NCBI GenBank assembly: GCA_017634595.1
Contig: JAGBNC010000036.1
Location: 1-64,000 of the forward strand
DNA length: 64,000 bases
From: Bacteroidales bacterium
Lineage (GTDB): Bacteria; Bacteroidota; Bacteroidia; Bacteroidales; UBA932
Reading direction: 5' to 3'
This document shows positions 17,954 through 28,599 of the stretch, one piece after another. The notes under the pieces are model-generated. The model did no database searches. It saw nothing but the letters and a program-made list of their open reading frames with translations, and was not told where the DNA came from. Each line of letters opens with the position of its first letter. Position 1 is the stretch's first letter. A program made the position numbers and the translations under genes.

Positions 17954-18553
17954 ATGCATAATAAACTACAGGAATTAACCGAACAACTTTACAATGAAGG
18001 CCTTGCCAAAGGCCGTCAGGAGGGTGACCGTTACCTCGAAGAGGCACGCAAAAAAGCCGAAGCTATTGTTGAAGAGTCAAAGAAAAAGGCCGCAGCAATC
18101 CTTGCCAAGGCAGAAAACGACTCCGCCGATCTGCGTGTAAAAGCAGAGGCCGACATCAAAATGGCTTCCGCCCAGGCCCTACAGGCCACCAGGAAGGATA
18201 TAGAGGATATGATAGTGTCCAAAGTTTCTTCCCAGGAAGCGACCTCCGACCCTGATTTCCTTAAGCAGATTATCATGAGCGTTGCTTCCAAGTTCTCTGC
18301 ACAGGAAAGCAGCGACATTTCGCTTGTCCTTCCAGCTTCGCTTCAGGACAAGCTTGAACCTTGGGTAAAAGGCGAGCTGGCCAAGGCCCTCTCAACCCCC
18401 GTACAGGCAGAGTTTTCTAAAAAAATAGCCGGCGGGTTTACCATCGCCCCTAAAGACGGAAGCTATTTTATCAGCTTTACTGACAAGACTTTCGACTCCC
18501 TGATTGCTGAATATCTCCGTCCCGTCACCCGTAAACTGCTTTTCGGTGAATAA
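17954..18553 (+). CDS. atpE: V-type ATPase subunit E
   Basis: A 199-residue peripheral-stalk subunit. The first two thirds are a long alanine-, lysine- and glutamate-rich coiled coil (EARKKAEAIVEESKKKAAAILAKAE), followed by a small C-terminal globular domain, the architecture of V/A-ATPase subunit E. It connects the catalytic head to the membrane part. I chose ATG 17954 because it follows the promoter; an upstream in-frame TTG at 17936 is less likely. It is the first gene of the operon E-DUF2764-A-B-D-I-K. Sequence conservation of this subunit is low, so the call rests on shape and context. Confidence 0.82.
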   Translation: MHNKLQELTEQLYNEGLAKGRQEGDRYLEEARKKAEAIVEESKKKAAAILAKAENDSADLRVKAEADIKMASAQALQATRKDIEDMIVSKVSSQEATSDPDFLKQIIMSVASKFSAQESSDISLVLPASLQDKLEPWVKGELAKALSTPVQAEFSKKIAGGFTIAPKDGSYFISFTDKTFDSLIAEYLRPVTRKLLFGE

Positions 18554-19121
18554 TTACGAGTATATAATAGCTTCGCTCCCGGTACCCGGAAAGGATGCCG
18601 GCAAACTGGATGCCGAAGCCCTGCTCACAGAGATACGGAGTCAGTGCTCCGAATCAGACAACGCATTGATAGACATGCTGCTTGGCAGTTTTGAGGCGAA
18701 TCGTTTGGACTCTGATTTTTATTCTTCGGCATGGCATTCACACAACGGATTCCTGCGCGACTACCTGCTGTTCGACCTCAAAGTGCGCAACGCAAAAGTG
18801 GAGTACCTGAACAGCGCCCTGAAACGTCCTGAAGGTCAGGACCTCATGCCCATTCCGGATGGCGCCGACGCCTCTTTCGACGAAAAATCAGAGGTAGATA
18901 CGGTCCTTGCCGGAAAGGATATTCTGGCCAGGGAAAGGGGGCTTGACGACATTATGTGGGCTAAAGCCGACGAACTTGTGCAAATGCACATTTTCGACGT
19001 CGATATAATCCTTGCGTTCATTGCTAAACTTAAAATCGCCGACCGCTGGAACAAGCTGGACCCCGAGTCCGGAAGGGAAATGTTCCGCCGTCTCGTACAA
19101 GAAATAAGAAATACAAGATAA
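18546..19121 (+). CDS. DUF2764 protein of the V-type ATPase operon
   Basis: A 191-residue protein of the DUF2764 family, found almost only in the short bacterial V-ATPase operons of Bacteroidota, Chlamydiae and spirochaetes. It is thought to fill the place of the missing subunit C, but this is not proven. The start is taken as GTG 18546, giving VNNYEYIIASLPVP, the family's normal N-terminus, and an 8-bp overlap with subunit E. No nearby in-frame ATG fits. Visible pieces: FNYEYIIASLP-like start, LFDLKVRNAKVEYLN and a C-terminal helix-rich part ending REMFRRLVQEI. Confidence 0.8.
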   Translation: MNNYEYIIASLPVPGKDAGKLDAEALLTEIRSQCSESDNALIDMLLGSFEANRLDSDFYSSAWHSHNGFLRDYLLFDLKVRNAKVEYLNSALKRPEGQDLMPIPDGADASFDEKSEVDTVLAGKDILARERGLDDIMWAKADELVQMHIFDVDIILAFIAKLKIADRWNKLDPESGREMFRRLVQEIRNTR

Positions 19122-19122
19122 T

Positions 19123-20874
19123 ATGGCTACAAAAGGCATTGTGACAGGCATCGTTTCCAACCTGGTAACCGTCAAAGTCGACGGACCGGTCGGCGAAAAC
19201 GAGCTCTGTCATATCAATCTCGGCGGGACCCAGCTCCTGGCCGAGGTCATTAAAGTTACAGGAGACCTTGCATCGGTGCAGGTTTTCGAAAGCACCCGTG
19301 GGCTGAAGAACGGCGACGAAGTCACATTCCTCGGAAGGATGCTAGAGGCCAGTCTAGGCCCCGGCCTGCTCTCTGGCATTTATGACGGTCTGCAGAATGA
19401 CCTTACGACAATGGAAGGCGTATTCCTCAAAAGAGGCGAATACACCGACCCGCTGGACCATAAACATATGTGGGAATTCAAGCCGCTTGCCTCCCCCGGC
19501 GACAAAGTGATTGCCGCCGACTGGCTAGGAGAAGTCATGGAAGGCTGGCTGCCCCACAAAATCATGGTTCCTTTCAGTTTCTCCGGAGAATACACTGTCA
19601 AGAGCATAGCTTCCGAGGGCTCATACAATATAGACCAGACGATTGCTGTGCTGGAGCGCGACGGAGAGGAATTCAATGTCACCATGTGCCAGAAATGGCC
19701 GGTGAAAGTTGCCATCAAAGGCTATAAAGATAAGCCCAGGCCCTCCAAGATCATGGAAACCGGCGTGCGTATCATTGACACTTTCAACCCTATAGCCGAG
19801 GGCGGCACTGGCTTCATTCCGGGGCCTTTCGGCTGCGGCAAGACTGTGCTTCAGCACGCAATAGCCAAGCAGGGCGAAACGGACATCGTGGTGATGGCTG
19901 CTTGCGGCGAGCGTGCCAACGAGGTTGTGGAAATATTCACCGAGTATCCGGAACTTGTTGATCCTCATACCGGACGCAAGCTCATGGAGCGTACGGTTAT
20001 CATCTGCAACACTTCGAACATGCCTGTAGCCGCTCGTGAGGCATCGGTATATACAGCAATGACAATATGCGAGTACTACCGCGCTATGGGATACCGCTGC
20101 CTGCTGCTCGCCGATTCCACATCGCGTTGGGCCCAGGCACTGAGGGAAATGTCCAACCGAATGGAGGAGCTTCCGGGACAGGACGCCTTCCCTGTTGACC
20201 TTTCAGCCATCATTTCCAACTTCTACTCCCGCGCAGGGCAGGTCATACTTAACAACGGCAGCACCGGCGCCGTGACCTTCATAGGCACGGTCTCCCCTGC
20301 CGGCGGTAACCTCAAGGAGCCCGTAACCGAGAGCACCAAGAAAGCAGCCCGCTGTTTCTATGCTCTGGAGCAGAACCGTGCCGACCAGAAGCGCTACCCT
20401 GCCGTCAATCCGGTCGAATCCTATTCAAAGTATCTGGAGTACCCGGAAATACAGCGTACCCTCGAGGCCACGGTAGAACGCGGCTGGATAGATAAAGTAC
20501 TGGAGGTCAAGAACCTTGTCCGAAGGGGTAAGGAGATGGCCGACCAGATAAACATTCTAGGCGACGACGGCGTGCCCATGAGCTACCATGAAGCCTTCTG
20601 GAAGAGTGAACTGATAGATTTCAGTTTCCTCCAGCAGGATGCCTTCGATGCTGTCGATTCAGTATGTCCAATGGAAAGGCAGAAGTTTATGCTGGACCTC
20701 ATCCTCGACATCTGCAGGCGCGAATTCCACTTCGACGACTACGAAAAATGCCGTTCGTATTTCAAGGAAATGATTAATATCCTCAGGCAGATGAACTATT
20801 CGGAGTTCGAGTCGGAGGGATTTGAAAACTACCGTGCCTCCCTTAACAAATTACTCTCAGAATATGGCAACTAA
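19123..20874 (+). CDS. atpA: V-type ATPase catalytic subunit A
   Basis: A 583-residue catalytic subunit. The P-loop GPFGCGKT is at residues 234-241, followed by the adenine- and magnesium-site blocks (MAACGERANEVVE, LLADSTSRWAQALREMSNRMEELPGQDAFP) and the A-type insert region before the P-loop. It hydrolyses or makes ATP at the head of the complex. It lies one base after the DUF2764 gene and overlaps subunit B by 11 bp. The full length is normal for the bacterial V/A type. Confidence 0.97.
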   Translation: MATKGIVTGIVSNLVTVKVDGPVGENELCHINLGGTQLLAEVIKVTGDLASVQVFESTRGLKNGDEVTFLGRMLEASLGPGLLSGIYDGLQNDLTTMEGVFLKRGEYTDPLDHKHMWEFKPLASPGDKVIAADWLGEVMEGWLPHKIMVPFSFSGEYTVKSIASEGSYNIDQTIAVLERDGEEFNVTMCQKWPVKVAIKGYKDKPRPSKIMETGVRIIDTFNPIAEGGTGFIPGPFGCGKTVLQHAIAKQGETDIVVMAACGERANEVVEIFTEYPELVDPHTGRKLMERTVIICNTSNMPVAAREASVYTAMTICEYYRAMGYRCLLLADSTSRWAQALREMSNRMEELPGQDAFPVDLSAIISNFYSRAGQVILNNGSTGAVTFIGTVSPAGGNLKEPVTESTKKAARCFYALEQNRADQKRYPAVNPVESYSKYLEYPEIQRTLEATVERGWIDKVLEVKNLVRRGKEMADQINILGDDGVPMSYHEAFWKSELIDFSFLQQDAFDAVDSVCPMERQKFMLDLILDICRREFHFDDYEKCRSYFKEMINILRQMNYSEFESEGFENYRASLNKLLSEYGN

Positions 20875-22198
20875 AGCATACCAACGTACATATACTAAAC
20901 TTCAGGCCATCACCAAGGCCACCGTTTCCCTCAATGCTTCAGGAGTGGCCAACGACGAACTCGCATTAGTGGGCGGACGCTTGGCGCAGGTGGTCAAGAC
21001 AAAGGGTGACCGTGTCACCCTGCAGGTGTTTTCCGGCACAGAAGGAATACCCACCAATGCTGAAGTTTCATTTTTCGGCCAGCCGCCGACCCTCAAAGTC
21101 AGCGACCAGTTGTCCGGACGTTTCTTCAATGCCTACGGGAAGCCCATCGACGGCGGTCCCGAAGTGGAGGGAGAAGAACGCGAAGCGGGCGGCCCTTCGG
21201 TCAACCCGTACAAGCGCCGTCAGCCCAGCGAACTAATTCCTACCGGAATCGCTGGTATCGACTTGAACAACACCCTGGTATCGGGGCAGAAGATTCCTTT
21301 CTTCGCCGATCCTGACCAGCCGTACAACCAGGTAATGGCAGACGTGGCCATGCGAGCCGACGTTGACAAAATCATCCTGGGCGGCATGGGACTGAGCAAC
21401 GATGATTACCTTTTCTTCCGTCAGGCTTTCGAAAGCGCCGGCGCTCTTGACAGAATCGTATCGTTCGTCAACACCACCGAGGAGCCTCCCGTAGAGCGTC
21501 TGCTCATTCCGGACATGGCTCTTACGGCCGCCGAGTATTTTGCCGTTGACAAGAACGAGAAGGTGCTCGTGCTTCTTACCGACATGACGCTGTACGCAGA
21601 CGCATTGTCGATCGTCAGCAACCGTATGGACCAGATTCCTTCCAAGGATTCCATGCCTGGTTCGCTGTATTCCGACCTTGCGAAGATTTACGAAAAGGCC
21701 GTTCAGTTGCCTGACGGCGGTTCTATTACCATCATTGCCGTCACGACCCTGAACGATGGCGATATCACCCATGCCATCCCGGACAACACCGGTTACATCA
21801 CCGAAGGACAGTTGTTCCTCCGCGCCGATTCCGATTCCGGTTGCGTCATCGTGGATCCTTTCCGCAGTCTGAGCCGTCTGAAGCAGCTGGTGCAGGGCAA
21901 AAAAACACGCGAGGACCACAGCCAGGTCATGAACGCGGGAGTGCGCCTGTTCGCAGATGCACAAAACGCCAAGACCAAACTGCAGAATGGTTTCGATCTG
22001 TCCGATTATGACCTGCGCTGCCTTGACTACGCAAAAGATTATGCCCGTGAGCTGCTCAGCATTGATGTGAACATCAGTATAGAAGAGATGCTCAACACGG
22101 CGTGGAAGCTGTTCGCCAAGTATTTCTCACCCGCTGAGACCGGTATCAAGCAGTCGCTCATCGATAAGTATTGGGATTCTTCAGTTCGTTCAGAATAA
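20864..22198 (+). CDS. atpB: V-type ATPase subunit B
   Basis: A 444-residue non-catalytic nucleotide-binding subunit, related to A but without a canonical P-loop. Family blocks: SGRFFNAYGKPIDGGP, TGIAGIDLNNTLVSGQKIPFF, MTLYADALSIVSNRMDQIPSKDSMPGSLYSDL (B-type signature) and ITIIAVTTLNDGDITHAIPD. The start is ATG 20864 (MATKAYQRTYTKL), overlapping the end of atpA by 11 bp in another frame. It forms the alternating head hexamer with A. Confidence 0.96.
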   Translation: MATKAYQRTYTKLQAITKATVSLNASGVANDELALVGGRLAQVVKTKGDRVTLQVFSGTEGIPTNAEVSFFGQPPTLKVSDQLSGRFFNAYGKPIDGGPEVEGEEREAGGPSVNPYKRRQPSELIPTGIAGIDLNNTLVSGQKIPFFADPDQPYNQVMADVAMRADVDKIILGGMGLSNDDYLFFRQAFESAGALDRIVSFVNTTEEPPVERLLIPDMALTAAEYFAVDKNEKVLVLLTDMTLYADALSIVSNRMDQIPSKDSMPGSLYSDLAKIYEKAVQLPDGGSITIIAVTTLNDGDITHAIPDNTGYITEGQLFLRADSDSGCVIVDPFRSLSRLKQLVQGKKTREDHSQVMNAGVRLFADAQNAKTKLQNGFDLSDYDLRCLDYAKDYARELLSIDVNISIEEMLNTAWKLFAKYFSPAETGIKQSLIDKYWDSSVRSE

Positions 22199-22199
22199 C

Positions 22200-22804
22200 A
22201 TGGCAATCAAGTTCCAATATAACAAGACGTCCTTGACCAACCTCGGCAAGCAGCTGAAGATCAGGCAGAATGCGCTCCCGACCCTGAAGAACAAGGAGTC
22301 GGCGCTGCGCGTCAGCGTGATTGCAGCCAAAAACGAGGCCCAGGCTCAGGCCGACGCCCTGGAATCCAAATTGCATGAATACGATTACCTTGCTGCATTG
22401 TGGAATGAATTCGATGCCGGACTGGTGAGCATACGCGACGTCCATCTCAAGACCATCAAGATAGCAGGAGTTAAGGCTCCGGCCCTCGACGGCATCGACT
22501 TCGAGCTTAGTCCATTTAACGCATTTGTCAAGCCTGCATGGTACGCTGACGGAGTACGCATACTCCAAGAACTGAGCAGCCTTGGCATAGAGTCCGAGAT
22601 ATCTGAAGAGAGACGGCGTATACTTGAGTTCAACCGTAAGAAGACCACGCAGAAGGTAAACTTGTACGAGAAAGTGCAAATTCCTGGATACCAGGAAGCT
22701 ATACGCAAAATCAAGCGCTATATGGAGGATGAGGAGAACCTGTCGAAGGCCTCGTCCAAAATAGTCAAGACCCGCCACGAAGAGCAGGAAGAGGAGGAAG
22801 GCCT

Positions 22805-22808
<4 letters not shown>
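22200..22808 (+). CDS. atpD: V-type ATPase subunit D
   Basis: A 202-residue central-stalk subunit, equivalent to gamma in F-type enzymes: two long helices at the ends (LGKQLKIRQNALPTLKNKESAL near the N-terminus, RRRILEFNRKKTTQKVNLYEK toward the C-terminus) around a short middle. It rotates inside the A3B3 head. The gene lies 1 bp after atpB and overlaps subunit I by 4 bp (ATGA). The C-terminal tail is highly acidic (EEQEEEEGL). Confidence 0.93.
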
Positions 22809-24984
<2,176 letters not shown>

Positions 24985-24987
24985 TAC

Positions 24988-25160
24988 ATTCCTTCAGGAA
25001 ATAAGATATAACAGGTTTTCCTACAAGGAATAAGATACAATAGAAATTCCTACGGGGACAAGATATAACAGATATCCCTACAGGGAATAAGATTAATAGA
25101 GATTCCTTTAGGAAATAAGATATAATAGAAATTCCTACAAGGAATAAGATACAACAGAAA
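24988..25160. repeat. tandem array of six 28-29-bp units, each with a small hairpin
   Basis: Units begin with TTCC at about 24989, 25018, 25047, 25075, 25103 and 25132. Each starts with a short dyad such as TTCCTACAAGGAA and continues with AAGATACAATAGAA or a close variant. In one unit the dyad changes in both arms (TCCCTACAGGGA), a compensatory change that suggests the hairpin itself is maintained. Confidence 0.85.
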
Positions 25161-25216
25161 TACCCTCGGGGGCCATTAAACATGGGAAAAGGCCCCCGAG
25201 GGTATTTCTGTTGTAT
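25149..25216. repeat. hairpin A: perfect 26-bp inverted repeat
   Basis: The arms 25149-25174 and 25191-25216 are perfectly complementary over 26 bp, with a 16-base loop (ATTAAACATGGGAAAA). The inner half of the stem is GC-rich (CCCTCGGGGGCC). The outer half is the tail of the left repeat unit (ATACAACAGAAAT), so the right arm is an inverted copy of it. First of four hairpins with identical stem length. Confidence 0.95.
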
Positions 25217-25375
25217 TATAATTTCTATTGTACTATGACTTATATTATAGTATGATTTCTGTTGTACTAGAATTTCTATTGTACCATAACTTCTATTGTA
25301 CTATGACTTCTGTTGCACTATGTCTTCTATCGTACTATGACTTTTATTATAGCATGACTTCTATTATAGTATGAC
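25206..25375. repeat. tandem array of ten 17-bp units
   Basis: The exact period is 17 bp, consensus TTCTATTGTACTATGAC, with units starting at 25206, 25223, 25240, 25257, 25274, 25291, 25308, 25325, 25342 and 25359. Its core TTCTATTGTA is the reverse complement of TACAATAGAA in the left array. The first unit lies partly in the right arm of hairpin A, so the array looks seeded by that inverted copy. Confidence 0.88.
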
Positions 25376-25434
25376 TGTATTATGAAATGATTGTCATACT
25401 ATGAGGAATCATGTAACTATCTAGAGCATAGAGT

Positions 25435-26226
25435 CTAAAGAGTGTCCAGATAGGCCTTGATCTTTTCCGGATGATCTGAAGATACAAAATCAACACCGTG
25501 ACGTATCGCCCAGTCCACGACTTCATTGTCATTCACAATCCAGAGCGTCACCTCCATACCGAGTTCATGAGCCCTGTCAACATAATCAGGATGATTCATC
25601 AACCCATTCATGTCATAAGAAATCGCATTGTAGCCACGTGCATAACAATAATCCGGATCATGCACAAAAACACCGGACTCAATAAACAACACCTTCACCT
25701 TAGGATCGATCCTGTGGAACTCCTGCACCATCCAATCACTAAAGGTAGTGTATTCCACCTGGTCCTGCATACCCATACGGCGCACAGTTTCCATCACCAG
25801 CTCAACCGCCTTGGTCTCACGCTCGGGGCTTGACTGCTTCTTGATTTCGCAAATCAGCTTGGTCTCAGGATGCTTGCTCCCCTCAGCAAGGTATTCTTCG
25901 AGCGTTGGCATATGTGAACCGCCGGGAAGAACTACCGCCCTGGCCTGGTCGAAAGTCATGTGATGAATACTGGTTCCCGTGCCTGGGACCGTCGGGCCGT
26001 GAAAGACTATGATTTTCTCGTCGGCAGTAAGCTGCACGTCGAACTCAGCACCATATATGCCGAGGCTCTGGTTAAAGCGGAGAGCCGGGATGGTGTTCTC
26101 ATACAGAGGAGTGTGGGGATCATAGGGAGTATTGAAACGTACTCCCCTGTGCCCTACCACCTTTATCTGTGCAATAGCACTTAAGCACAGCAGCGACATC
26201 AATGCCGCACATAACACCCGTCTCAT
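25435..26226 (-). CDS. exported glycerophosphodiester phosphodiesterase
   Basis: A 263-residue GDPD-family enzyme, which splits glycerophosphodiesters (deacylated phospholipids) to glycerol-3-phosphate and an alcohol. The signal peptide ends at ...LSAIAQ (residue 20), so it acts in the periplasm. Catalytic features: VGHRG (His26, Arg27), YENTIPAL (Glu43), EFDVQLTAD (Glu61, Asp63) and VFHG (His76), with a typical C-terminal DFVSSDHPE. ATG 26226 was chosen because the signal peptide starts there; the open frame runs further upstream into gpsA. Four bp downstream of gpsA and probably in one operon with it, so substrate release and glycerol-3-phosphate metabolism are linked. Confidence 0.9.
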   Translation of the reverse strand: MRRVLCAALMSLLCLSAIAQIKVVGHRGVRFNTPYDPHTPLYENTIPALRFNQSLGIYGAEFDVQLTADEKIIVFHGPTVPGTGTSIHHMTFDQARAVVLPGGSHMPTLEEYLAEGSKHPETKLICEIKKQSSPERETKAVELVMETVRRMGMQDQVEYTTFSDWMVQEFHRIDPKVKVLFIESGVFVHDPDYCYARGYNAISYDMNGLMNHPDYVDRAHELGMEVTLWIVNDNEVVDWAIRHGVDFVSSDHPEKIKAYLDTL

Positions 26227-26230
26227 AGAC

Positions 26231-27283
26231 TTATGCTGTCTCGTCGAAAGTGAAAGCCTCCCAAGGGAGTTCTGCATCCTTACCTTCGTCCAGAACCTCT
26301 GCAGCATGGCGCAGCATAGGGAAACGGTTCAGGTCGGCCTTGCCCAGTTCTGCCTTGCGGACCATGGCCGCCCACACACGGCGTGATACTACAAGACTCT
26401 CGAGAGTCACCCCTGCGAGAATGTCAAGGGCCTCCTGATATGTTTTGCCCTCACCCAGCAGGATGCCGACTTTGCGAGTACGTCCGCCATAGACAGTCAC
26501 GTACAGGTCACCAATGCCTATATTCTCACAATCGCGGCTAGCGCCCTGCATTTCAAGCAGATAGCGCATCTCCTTCACAGCCTGATAGAAAGCTGCCGCC
26601 TGCGAATTGTAGTGAAGGCCAGCATCAGGACCATGGTGACGCTTCACAAGGCCGATGGTCATGGCAACAGCCAGAGCATATCCATTCTTGAGGGCAACGG
26701 CGCTCTCAAGGCCTTCCACATCGTTAGTAAGCGAAATATGATAGTAGGATGTCTGCATCGCCTCTTTCATCATCTTGATAGTGGCTGTATCCTTGCCGCA
26801 GAAAGCCACCTGGGTCTGATCGTGGAACACCAGTTCATAACTGGTACAGGGACCTCCGATAGCGCATATCTCGCGGTTGATACCTTTCTTGGCAAGCTCC
26901 CTCTTCCAGTACTCAGGGTAGGAGATCAGAGTCCCGTCCTCCAGATTGATGAGGCCCTTGGTCACTGAGAGCACAGGCACAGAAGGATCAAGCTCGCAGA
27001 GGATTTTTTCAAGGAACCAATCGACACCGAACGAGCTAACACCACCTATAATAAAATCGGCACCCTTTGCCGCTTCTTTCCAATCTTCATAATAATAGTA
27101 CTTTATACCATTCGGGAACGGGATGTCAAATTTCAAGTGCTGCCCCTTCGACTTACAATTGTCGATAATCTCCTTGTCCAGCGGAGTGCCGACAAGACGC
27201 ACTTCATTGCCATTCTCGAACGTGGGGAAAGCGAGGGCGGATCCCATCATACCAGATCCGATAATCGTGATAACTTTTGCCAT
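26231..27283 (-). CDS. gpsA: glycerol-3-phosphate dehydrogenase [NAD(P)+]
   Basis: A 350-residue cytoplasmic enzyme that interconverts dihydroxyacetone phosphate and glycerol-3-phosphate for phospholipid synthesis. The N-terminal Rossmann motif is IGSGMMGSALA (8-18). Other blocks: LSVTKGLIN (the conserved Lys of the SxTKG motif), IGGPC for the usual GPS/GPN, ALKNGYALAVAMTIGL (substrate-site Lys) and IGDLYVTVYGGRTRKVG. It is a somewhat divergent Bacteroidota form but has all blocks. It lies between the GH13 gene (11 bp) and the phosphodiesterase gene (4 bp) on the same strand. Confidence 0.9.
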   Translation of the reverse strand: MAKVITIIGSGMMGSALAFPTFENGNEVRLVGTPLDKEIIDNCKSKGQHLKFDIPFPNGIKYYYYEDWKEAAKGADFIIGGVSSFGVDWFLEKILCELDPSVPVLSVTKGLINLEDGTLISYPEYWKRELAKKGINREICAIGGPCTSYELVFHDQTQVAFCGKDTATIKMMKEAMQTSYYHISLTNDVEGLESAVALKNGYALAVAMTIGLVKRHHGPDAGLHYNSQAAAFYQAVKEMRYLLEMQGASRDCENIGIGDLYVTVYGGRTRKVGILLGEGKTYQEALDILAGVTLESLVVSRRVWAAMVRKAELGKADLNRFPMLRHAAEVLDEGKDAELPWEAFTFDETA

Positions 27284-27294
27284 AACAATACAAT

Positions 27295-28599
27295 TTATTT
27301 GATTTTTAACAATGCATATCCGTATGCCGGAGCGTACAGGGAAGCCTCAGCCTTGTCCAGACAGGCAGCATCACTAAGTTCCTGAGGTATAACGACATCG
27401 ACAGCAACCGCATGAGAGCTGAAATTGCAGAAGACAAGCATAGCCTCGTCGGAGTTGTAACGCACAAAAGCAGTATTGAGTCCCGGGTCGAAACCGCTTG
27501 TTTCTTCATTGCAGTAACACAAGTCCCATACTTCACCACTGCAGAAAAGCGGAGAACGGGCCAAGGTCGCAAGACGACGGTAGCGAGTCAGCGTATCCAG
27601 TTCCTTGTCTTCAAGCATGCCGGAGCCATGGATATACGAGTCAATATGAGACAAGCTCCGGGGATGGCACCAATTGAAGATAGAAGTCCTTCCGTCAGCT
27701 CCCTCAGAGGCATTCTCCCCCGTTTCCTGCCCGGAATAAAACATCCATGAGGCCCTATTGAAGAGCATGGCATAAGCCACTGAAGCCCAGGATTTTTCAA
27801 CGCCTCCTGCAAAAGCGTCGGACGCTATTCGCTGCTCATCATGATTCTCAAGGAAGTTCAACATATTCCCCTGAAGGTTTCCGAGGAACTGCCAGTTCCA
27901 GGTAAGTTCCTTGGCATTGCGGCTGCCCGCCATGATGCCCCTGAGGATATCATATACCCCAGACTTGTCGTAGAGGAGATCGAAGCCGACGGTGTCCACA
28001 TAGAGACGATAGTTCTCCCGTTTGTAAACTTCAGCTATGAAAAGCAAGTTCGGGAACTCCAGGCGTACGGCCGAAATAACACGGTGAAGTGCATCAGGAG
28101 GCACCAGTTCAACCATATCACAACGGAAACCGTCCACGCCCATACGCGCCCAGAACCGGAGAATCTCTATAAACTCCGCTTCACTTGCAGGGTTTGACCA
28201 GTCAACTTTGAGCGTATCGCTCCAGTCAGCATCATGCCAGTCATATAGAGCGAGACCTCCACTGTAATTGCAGGCCACATGATTGGGGACGAAGTCAATC
28301 AAGACTTTGAGACCGGAAGCATGACTGCGGTCCAGAAGTGAGCGGAACTCATCCATGCGCCTGTCTTCCTCACCGGCCAGATAAGGATTAATATCGTACC
28401 AATCACACACGGCATAAGGCGAACCCGGATCACCTTTTACAAAAGGTTCTCCGCTCGCATGACGAGGAATACCGGTAAGCCAGATATAATCGACGCCAAG
28501 GGCATGAAGATAATCAAAAGACTCCTTGTCCCATCCGGACAAGCGGCCGTTGCCCCACAGCCTTGGAAGAACTTGATAAATAATCTTTTTGCAGTCCAT
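27295..28599 (-). CDS. cytoplasmic GH13 alpha-amylase-family glycosidase
   Basis: A 434-residue glycoside hydrolase family 13 protein without a signal peptide. The four conserved regions are visible: DFVPNHV (102-108), GFRCDMVE with nucleophile Asp161, LFIAEVYK with acid/base Glu190, and ENHDEQ with Asp254. A short C-terminal beta domain follows. It would act on alpha-glucans or oligosaccharides in the cytoplasm; the exact linkage cannot be read. ATG 28599 overlaps the upstream stop by a base (TGATG); a longer upstream frame lies inside the BamA-like gene and is rejected. It is the second gene of an operon with lipid and membrane genes, an odd companion. Confidence 0.88.
   Translation of the reverse strand: MDCKKIIYQVLPRLWGNGRLSGWDKESFDYLHALGVDYIWLTGIPRHASGEPFVKGDPGSPYAVCDWYDINPYLAGEEDRRMDEFRSLLDRSHASGLKVLIDFVPNHVACNYSGGLALYDWHDADWSDTLKVDWSNPASEAEFIEILRFWARMGVDGFRCDMVELVPPDALHRVISAVRLEFPNLLFIAEVYKRENYRLYVDTVGFDLLYDKSGVYDILRGIMAGSRNAKELTWNWQFLGNLQGNMLNFLENHDEQRIASDAFAGGVEKSWASVAYAMLFNRASWMFYSGQETGENASEGADGRTSIFNWCHPRSLSHIDSYIHGSGMLEDKELDTLTRYRRLATLARSPLFCSGEVWDLCYCNEETSGFDPGLNTAFVRYNSDEAMLVFCNFSSHAVAVDVVIPQELSDAACLDKAEASLYAPAYGYALLKIK

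Larger units (their letters stand above)
24985..25434. other. highly structured non-coding repeat locus between convergent genes
   Basis: A 450-bp gap between atpK and the convergent phosphodiesterase gene, almost wholly made of repeats: six 28-29-bp direct repeats (24988-25160), a perfect 26-bp-stem hairpin (25149-25216), then ten 17-bp direct repeats (25206-25375) running in inverted sense to the first array. The last 60 bp before the next gene are unremarkable. A minus-strand frame across the left array encodes a 19-residue repeated peptide only because two units make 57 bp, so I do not call it. Confidence 0.85.

Noticed and set aside
25149-25216. Hairpin A as an ordinary rho-independent terminator of the V-ATPase operon
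   Set aside because: It is 165 bp past the stop, has a 16-base loop and no clean T-run, and its stem length equals that of three unrelated hairpins. A terminating effect is still possible, but it does not explain the structure.
24988-25375. CRISPR array
   Set aside because: Units are direct tandem repeats of 28-29 or 17 bp without unique spacers, and no cas gene is in the window.
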